In this document: in pieces, positions 52,963 through 61,900 of the stretch
How the letters are laid out: each line of letters opens with the position of its first letter
Numbering within the stretch: the stretch's first letter is position 1
From: Symbiodinium natans
Taxonomy: Eukaryota; Sar; Dinophyceae; Suessiales; Symbiodiniaceae
DNA length: 64,000 nucleotides
Direction: 5' to 3'
Assembly (NCBI GenBank): GCA_905221605.1
Contig: CAJNDS010002390.1
Location: 1,222,813 to 1,286,812 of the forward strand
The notes under the pieces: generated by a model
What the model was told of the DNA's origin: nothing
The model's database searches: none
The model's input: only the letters and a program-made list of their open reading frames with translations
Position numbers and translations under genes: made by a program

Positions 52963-55900
52963 CGGGAGACAGACAGACAGACAGACAGACGGACAAACGG
53001 ACAGAGGTCGGCTCGAGCAGATGACAAACTTCGATGATAACGTTCATGTATATGTCTATATACATATATATATATATAGTTTTTTTATACTGATTTGTTT
53101 TGCCCCTGACTCATATTCTGTGTGTTTGTGTGCATATATATATATATATGTGTTTTTTATTTGTATGTATGTAGGTAGGTCGGTCGGTCGGTATGTATGT
53201 ATGCATGCATGTATGTGTGTATGTGTGTATGTGTGCATACATATACATATATATATATATATATTGTGTGTTCATGTCTGTTTACATGTGCATGTCCTGG
53301 TTTGGTTTGTGGGGCCAAGGATTTAAGATTCGGCTACAGGCTTCTGGAAGTGGCATGGTGTAGCAGCTGTAGGTTACTGGGGATCCAGAGAGCGGCCTTA
53401 TTCCTTGTTTTTTAGGATCGGGGTTCTCTGCTAACCCCAAGCCAAGAAGGGCACCCGTTTTGTTCCTAAGTTACTCCTGGGTCAATTTACTGCGGATCCT
53501 AGTTGACTGCTGTTGTGGAAAAGGTTTAGGGTTTTGGGATTTTAGGGTTCGGGGGTTTCGGTGGGCTGTCTTAGGTTGCTGAGGGACCTAGCGGTCGGCG
53601 GTGGATGGGTTTAGGTTAGGGTTTAGGGTTTAGAGTTTAGGGTTTAGCATTTAGGACTTAGGGATGGTCAGGAGGGCGGCCAGTACTACGGCCTGGCGAT
53701 CGGCTTCACTGTCATCGCGGGTGCCTACGGAGGAGGTTGCCCGATTGCCTAGCAGCCCGAAACAGTCGAGCCCAGACCCGGAAAAGTTGCACCACAAAAC
53801 CCTAAGACAATAGGATCTGGGATGTTCCCCCTTAGACTAACTGTCCTCAATAGGGATTAGAGTACCCCCTATTGGAATCCCTATGAAGGACTGTTAGTGT
53901 ATTTAAGGGGGAACATCCCAACCTAAGATCCTAAACCATAATCCCTCAACCCTAAACCCTAAACCCTGATCCCTAAACCCTACACCCTACACCCCAATCG
54001 CCAAACTGGGAGCCCAGTCACAAGTCGGCGATCTCCTTACATGATGCATCCCCCTCACCTATCCCAACAAACGCTCCTTATTTTGCAACGATTGAGGGTT
54101 TGGGGTTTAGGGTTTAGGCTTTGGCGTTCGTCTATAGAACGACCAAACGTGCATTTTGGGCGTGCATTGTGGTTCTAAGTGGAGCCTAGTAGCGCTTGCA
54201 GTCGCAGCCCTTTTCTTGTTGCAGGGTATATGAAGGGTATGTAAGGGCCCAACAATAGAGGCCGCTTTGGGGACCCACATTTTCAACCCTAGAAAAGACT
54301 TAGCATACAGGTTCGATTTACCTCAGTCGTGAGGAACCTTCATTCCCCAACTTCAAAAAGAATCAATATCATGACGACTCCTCGATGCGAGGGAACCTTT
54401 TTTTTGGGGGGTAGAGGGCCTTTGCACCGTGCTTCTTGAGTGTTGCGCTTTAAGCGTTCAGGGGTTTAGGCTTTGCCGTTTTTCGAGGGTTCAGGTTGGT
54501 TCTGAAGGCCCTGGGACTGTGGCCCCACACAGCACAGGACGTCTGGTGCCCACATAGAGGTTTTGGCCCTTCTGAACGGTCTCCGTGATAGTATCCTGGG
54601 TCCTCTTGAGTACCCAGAAGTGCATAGCATCTGGATCAGTCCTCACATCCTATGCTTATAGGGTCCTTGAGGGAGGGGGTGTCGGGAACCTTAGGGAAGC
54701 TTAGGGACCCTTAGTAAGGAGAGGGAAGAATGGGTTACATGCCCCCCCCACCCCCCGTGAATCCCCTTTCCTTAAGGAGCCTAGAAAAAAGCTTCAGGTT
54801 AACTGTACCCCATACCCTAAATCCTAAACCCTGAACCCTAAACCCTGTAGCCAGGTTTATGAAACTTCGAAAATTGCCTCTTCCGAACCCCGACAGGGTT
54901 TTTGTGCCCAAATAGTATGTAGTTGGGCCCTAAAGCTACCGGCAAGGAACCCTTGATTTTTACTAGATGGGTACATGGGCCTACGAAATACCCTTTAAGG
55001 GATGTTATAGGATGCCACATTACCTAAATTCCCCCTAAGAACCAGGAACCCTAAGCCCCCCCCCCCCCCCCCCCCACAAAAGAAATGTGTGTATGTATGT
55101 ATGTATGTACGTATGTATGTCTGTATGTATGTATGTATGTATGTATGCATGTATGTATATATTAAATATATACATATATATATATATGTATACATGTGTA
55201 TATATATATAGTTTAAACATAAATATCCCTGACCCCAACCTCCCAACCCGAAACGTGCTAAGGATGAATCTCGTGGTTTGCAGCTGCTATTTGTTGAAAA
55301 ACCCACGAAAAATAGAATGCAGTAATCCTGATTTTAGCCTTAAAAAGGAACAGTATGCTTGTCTTCTGGGGGTTCTTAAAGCAAATAGTAGGTAGATAGG
55401 TGGATTCTCCATGGAAGCTGGTAGGCTTCATTTCTGGCGGGTGCTTCAATCCGGCGGTCGCCATTGCGTTGGACATTACCAGCACCTGGGCTCACAAGGT
55501 TCTTATATGCGCGGTTCCCTGACCTTGACGACACGAACCCTAGAAGGGTTCATGGCCCATATACCCTCATAAGGATGAATTGCACACATGTATATATATA
55601 TATATACTATAGGGCATATGCTCCGAATTTTAGGGTTGATCTAGGCCACCAAGGAAATGACTCTGTTTGGCTGCACTTTCTAGAGGGCTCCATGCTACCC
55701 CGCAAAAAGGGACCAACATTTCGAGAAGCCCCCCCAATGCTACTACTTGCTTAAGAACCCCAAAACAAATTTAATAAAATCTTCCTAACAAGGTCTTCTC
55801 GGTTTTCCGGGTCGCTACATGGGACCTTAGTTTGGGCCCTTCAAGGACGACCCCTTTGCATACCCTACGCAACCGAAGGTCCCATACTTCAGAACCCTTT

Positions 55901-58900
55901 CAAGGAGGGGTCAGGGCCCAAAGTAAGGGACCGTGAAACTACCCCTAAACCCCGAGCCCGAAGCCCGTCAAAGGAAGGCAGGGGACCTTAAGGGACCATG
56001 AAACTACCCTTAAAGCCTTTACCCTTTAAAGGAAGGTAGGGGACTTTCAGGGACCATGAAACTATACCTAAACCCCAAACCCTAAGCCCTAAACCCTAAA
56101 CCCTTGACCCTAATTAAACCCTAAACCCTAAACCCTAATAGTTTAGGTCTGGCCACCTTGCTGCTGCCTCGCTCTTTTGGGGGGCTGCTGGGATCTGAGG
56201 CCTTGACAAGGGCTTCGGCGTCTCATTTGTGCAACCGGACCGAGACCGCGTGTGGGATCGTGTGGGTCGTTCTCTGAAATGGGGCTTTAGGGTTTTAGGG
56301 TTTACAGGGTTTATAGAGTTTATAGGGTTCATAGGGTTTTCAGGGTTTTTAGGGTTTTTAGGGTTTTTAGGGTTTTTAGGGTTTTTAGGGTTTTAGGGTT
56401 TAGGGTTTTGGGGTTTTAGGGTTTTAGGGTTTTAGGGTTTTAGGTTTTTAGGGTTTTAGAGTTTTAGGGTTTTAGGGTTTTGGGGAGGGCTCTGCTTTGC
56501 GATGCGATGCCCTCAATAAGTAGCCCCCCCCCGGCCCCCACAAGGGACCTCTAGGCTTGTTTCGATGTGTTGCCCCAGTGGCCCGGCTAGATTCGATGGT
56601 CTGGTCCATTGGATTAGGGGTTCAGGGGTTTAGGGTTTCGGGCTTCGGAGGGCTTCGGGCGGATTTCAGGAGGATCCGCTCGGCCTGGGCATAGAACCCG
56701 CTGAATTCACCTTGTCTGTCCCTAAAGCCTAAACCCCAACCCTAAACCGCACTAGACCCTCAACCCAAAGCTTTTGAAGTAGAAAGGTTCTCCGTCCTTG
56801 TTGTGAAGGGGCGGTGTAGGGTTGCTGGGTGTAGGCCGCAGGCCCTTGAATCAAGCTCTAAAGGCAATGCGTGTTCGCACGGGAAATGCGGGTTGCAGAT
56901 GGTTGCAGGATAGTGTTGAGGCAACACCCTAAACCCTAAACCCTAAACCTTAAACCCTAGACCCGATGTTTGGGGTTAGGTACATCATCTTCCAGCTCTT
57001 GGCGGCACTCGCCTCGGCAGGTATCTTCGCGAAGGCTGCCGGGGCCTGCACCGAAAACCCGAACCGACAACCCTGGAGCCCTACTGTATGGTTCTTACTT
57101 ATAGGGTTTAGGGTTTAGGGTTTAGGATTTAGAATGAGGGAACGAGGGAATGTGCCCGTCGGTAGCACTACTTTTGGGAAGAGATGAGCAGGTGGACAAT
57201 ACTTACTGTTGGTTAGTCGGGAATGTGGGATTTAGGGTTTAGGGTTTCGGGAATGAGGTACCCTATGTAATCCATTAAAGGGTATATACAGGGCTCTAAT
57301 TCCCTCATTCCCTACTAAGAACCAGCCAGACCTTCAGAACCCAAAGCCTGCTTTTTTGCAGGTTCTTCTTTGGGATGCTCCCCCTTATACTGACAGCTCC
57401 GTAATAGGGATTCTACTACCTCCGATTAGAATCCCTGTTAAGGACTGTTAGTATAAGGGGGAACATCGCAAGAACTCTTCTTACAAAAAGAAGGAAACCT
57501 TACAGGATTCTGAGGCAATTAACTACAGAAAAGTAGGTTTAGGGTTTAGGGTTTAGGGTTTAGGGTTTAGGGTTTAGTGTTTAGGGTTTAGGGTTTAGGG
57601 TTCGTAAGGTCGAACTCCAAGATGCACGAGCCGACACCTATTGTCCAATGTTGTTCCTGCTCCAACCCCGAAACCCTAACCCAATCCCTAAACACGAAAC
57701 CTTGAATCCGAAGCCCTAAAGAAATAGGTTTGGGGTTTGGGGTTTAGGGTTTAGGGTTTAGGGCTCAGAGGGTTACATGACCACGGAGAACTTCAAGGAG
57801 TGGCCCCGACCCGAAGTTCCAGCCGTGGCGCTTTCAAGGTTTCGGGGGTTCCCTTTTCGTCGAAGTGTGAGAGTCCTCAACCCTAAGCCCTACTCTAAAT
57901 AAACCCTCATTCATAAACCCTAAACCCCTAAACCCCAATCCCCAAACCCCCAAACCCCCAAACCCCCAAACCCCCAAACCCCAAACCCTAAACCCCCAAG
58001 CCCCAAACCCCAAACCCCCAAGCCCCCAAACCCCCAAACCCCAAAACCCCTAGCCTGAGCAGCTCTAAGTTCACTGGTCGCTGGTGAAATGTCTAGCTGT
58101 CTTCGAGCAGACTCCAAGAAGCAGCTTCCATGGCTACCATTTGAGCCCCCAAAAAGCCCAAATCTAACCCTAGGCCCTACAAAAGGAGCCCAAAACCTAC
58201 TGTTTCGTAGCTTACCTAAGAACCCTATAAGGGGTTTTAAATACGAAGAACCTACAACAAAAAGGTAGGTGTTGGGTTCTTCAGGGTAGGCACTAAGGCC
58301 AGAAGACCCCAAACTCTAGAACCGAAACCCTGCTTCCTAGACTGTCTAGGGTTTATGGGGTTTAGGGATGTTTACGGTTTATGGTTTAGGGTTTAGGTTG
58401 AGGGTTTAGGGTTTAGGGTTTAGGGTTTAGGTTTTAGGGTTTAGGGCCAACCTGAACCGGGCTGCTGCTTTTGCAGATTCGGCCGGAAGACTTCGACAAG
58501 GCCCCAAGCACAGGCGACGCGACGAAGGGCGACGCCGGGTGGAGAGTTTGGTTTTTATACATGGGATTTATAGGGTTTAGGGTTTAGGGTTTAGGGTTTA
58601 GGGTTTGGAGCTATGGAGTTTAGGTTTCCCTTTCGAATGTGAGCACTTTCATTCTATTTGCCACTCCGTTGCACGTATTTCTGCCTGCCGGCAGGCAACC
58701 GCATACGTATGCAGGTTCCTATGTGTATTCTTGTATGTACTACTAATTGCTTAAGAACCCCCCCAAATAAAAATACTCTTCCTTACTAAGGGTAATATAA
58801 GGATTGTTGTTTTTTATTATCTTTTGGGGGGTTCTTAAGCTTAGTAGTGTAGGCCCTAAACCCTAAACCCTAAACCCTAAACCCTAAACCCTAAACCCTA

Positions 58901-61900
58901 AACCCTAAACCCTAAACCCTAAACCCTAAACCCTAAACCCTAAACCCTTAACAGGCGTGCCTGGTATGGTTCGGGTACAGCTTGTATTATTTGGGTTGTT
59001 GTTCGGGCCTTTCGTTCGGCTCACGGCTACTCTTCTTGCCCAATCCCACCTGAAAGCGAGAATCCTGTGCTCTTACTTTCCCACCGGTTAAACCCTAAGC
59101 CCTCCCTAAACCCTAAACCCTAAACCCTAAACCCTCTCTTCAGCAGTTGCTCTCCATGGACATAGCGCCGAGTCACGAGTCACGAGAGCCTTCTGGTGAG
59201 GCAAGGCGACTGAGCAGCTGCTGAGCGAGTTCGTGGGAACCTTCATGCTGGTGCGGGGCTCGATTTGATGGTAAAGCCCTACGCTTAGAACCCACAACCT
59301 GCTCTTTTTTTAGGTTGCCTAAGAATCCTACGAGGGTCTTGTACGAAGAACCTACAAAAGTAGGATTTGGGGTTCTTAAGGTAAACCCTAACCCCCTAAA
59401 CCCTAAACCCTAAACCCCATACCCTCAACCCTAACCCCTAAGCACTAAGCCCTAAACCCTAAACCCTAAAGCCTAAACCCTAAACCCTAAACCCTAAACC
59501 CTAAACCCTAAACCCTAAACCCTAAGCCGGCCTAAACCCTAACCCCAAAAAGGTCACCCCCTGAACAACCCTAAAGGGGATGCATACCCTCAGCCAGCCC
59601 CCCGCGAGACCCCAAGATGTCCCAGGAACCCAGAAATGGCACAACCACAGCTGTATTTTAGGGTTTGGGGTTTGGGGTTTGGGGTTGGGGTTTGGGGTTT
59701 GGGGCTTGGGGGTTTGGGGTTTGGGGTTTGGGGTTTAGGGTTCCCTCCTATGGGTTCGTCTACCTCCACAGGGGCGGCCCCTTCGAACATCCTTGCAAGC
59801 GCCGAAAAGGCAGTTTCCAAAATCTCGGGACCTCCGGTTTAGGGTTTAGGGTTTAGGGTTTTGGGTTTAGGGTTTAGGGTCTCTATACCATCAACTGCAG
59901 CACAATCTCCCTTGCAGGAAGGCGCCTAGTCTTCGGAAGCCCCGAAACTGAAGCCCCAATAGAAATGATGCTTATTCTGTTACAATGAAACCGAGAGGCA
60001 GGGTTCTAAGGCGTGGAATACCGAAATCTAAAAGACCGAGCCTGCTAGGTGTTCACCGTAGCGTGCAACATCTTCGCCCTCTCTGCGATTGCGGCACTCT
60101 CTATCGCGGCCTCCCTGGCAAGCGCTTTGGCCTTTTAGGGGTTTATGAATCTAGACCGGTAAGGCCCTAAGCATGTCCCTAAACCCTAAACCCTAAACCC
60201 TAAACCCTAAATTAGGATTAAGATTTCCAGGCAAATTGGGACAGAACGTGCGCATGCTTTTGGCAATGAGGGATATACTGAAACAGGGTCTACCTGTAGC
60301 CTAAGCAACAACATCTCTGGGGTTCTTTATTGTTTAGGGTTTAGGGTTTCCTTACATGTTCCCCTGAAAGCCGTATGTTTCCTTATATGTTCCCTGTAGA
60401 ATTGCAGGTGCGCTAGCGTAAAAACCCTAAAAACCGTACACGACCCAACAAAGCCCCTCGAAGCTGTAAACCCTAAACCCTAAACCCTAAACCCTAAGCC
60501 CTAAGCCCTAAAGCCTAAACCCTAAACCCTAAACCCAGTCAGGCATGATCTATGCCACGGGAGACGTCTCCGGCTGCCTGGCAGAAACCCAAAACACCCA
60601 TGCTCTTGTAGGCTACCTATAAGAATTTTAGAAGGGGTGTTAGAAGAAGAACCCACAAAAAGTAGGGTTTTTGGGGCTCTTAAGGCAGGGAATAAAAGGG
60701 TTTGAGGTTTAGGCCCTTCGAGTCCCCCTGAAGACCTTGAACCCCCAAGCTCTTCATTCACTTTCTGAGGACTTGGGCTTTGGAGTACTATGCTTCAATA
60801 CTTTTTTTTTGGGTTTGGGGTTCCCATTATAGCTACTTATACCTAAAAAGTATATACTTTTTTTTTCTGGGTCTACTCCAGAGGTAGGAGACTACGCTTC
60901 CCGCATACTCTCCGAAGCCCCAAGCCCTAAAGCAGAGAAGGGTACGCTCAAGCCCTAAACATTGTGATGTTCCCCCTTCTACGAACAGTCCTTCATAGGG
61001 AATGTAATAGGGGTGCTATCCTTTCGATTAAAGGACTGTTAGTATAAGGGGGAACATCCCAACATAAACCCCAAGTGCTCTCATAGTCTTGGAGCAAAAG
61101 GCCCAGAACCCGTTTTTGTTTGCGTTGCGGCCCGCGGCTACAGAAAAGAAAGCTGCCCCGCAGCAGCAACCCAAAACAAAATACACCCCGCTGCTACATG
61201 CTCGTACAGCAGAAAAAGCACACCCCCCCCTTGCCACGACTACAGAGAAAAACGCAAGCCTGCGAGTGCGTGAGTGAGTGTGCCCGAGGCCCGCAGCAAC
61301 AGCACAAATATGAAGTGCCCCCACTGGCACAGATAGAAAAAACTGAGGGTCCGCGAGTGAGCGCTAGAAACAAAAGGGGTGAGAGCGGGGGGCAGGGCTG
61401 CGACTTTTCACCCGTGCAAGTTTACCTTGTGAAGCACATAAGCCCATGAAGAGGACTCGTATTTAACAACGTTGTGTATCGCAAATGGCAGGGGGGCCCC
61501 CCACCCTGCCGGTCAGCCTGACATGCAAATATAAGCAGACACGCTACAAGCCATACACCCGTAAAGCCTTTAAGCCACAAGTAGCCCGAAAGCATCAATC
61601 CTACACCCTTTAACCCTAAACCTTGAATACCCCTCAATGGCCCTTAAGCGACCCTTAGTATCCTCAATGACCTTAACGACCCTTCATGACCCTAAACCCT
61701 AAACCCCAAAACCCTTAACCACGCTTTCCTGAGCCTTAAAAAGCCCCCAAAACTGGGTGGTGCTTTACTGTAACTTTAGATCCTTAGCCTTTTTTGGGTT
61801 TACTGGGTTTCTTAATAAGGCAGCTAAAAGTTTGATTTTTTGCTGGCCTCCTAAGTGCAGCCAAGAAAACCCCAAGGGGGCCACTTCAACCCGGCAGTGA

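Noticed and set aside
53056-53326. ORFs rich in YIYIYIY and CMHACMCV
   Set aside because: Encoded by TA/TG/TATG microsatellites.
57834-58312. Glycine/leucine/tryptophan-rich minus-strand ORFs
   Set aside because: GVWGLGF-type runs come from the TTTGGGG array and do not represent a protein.
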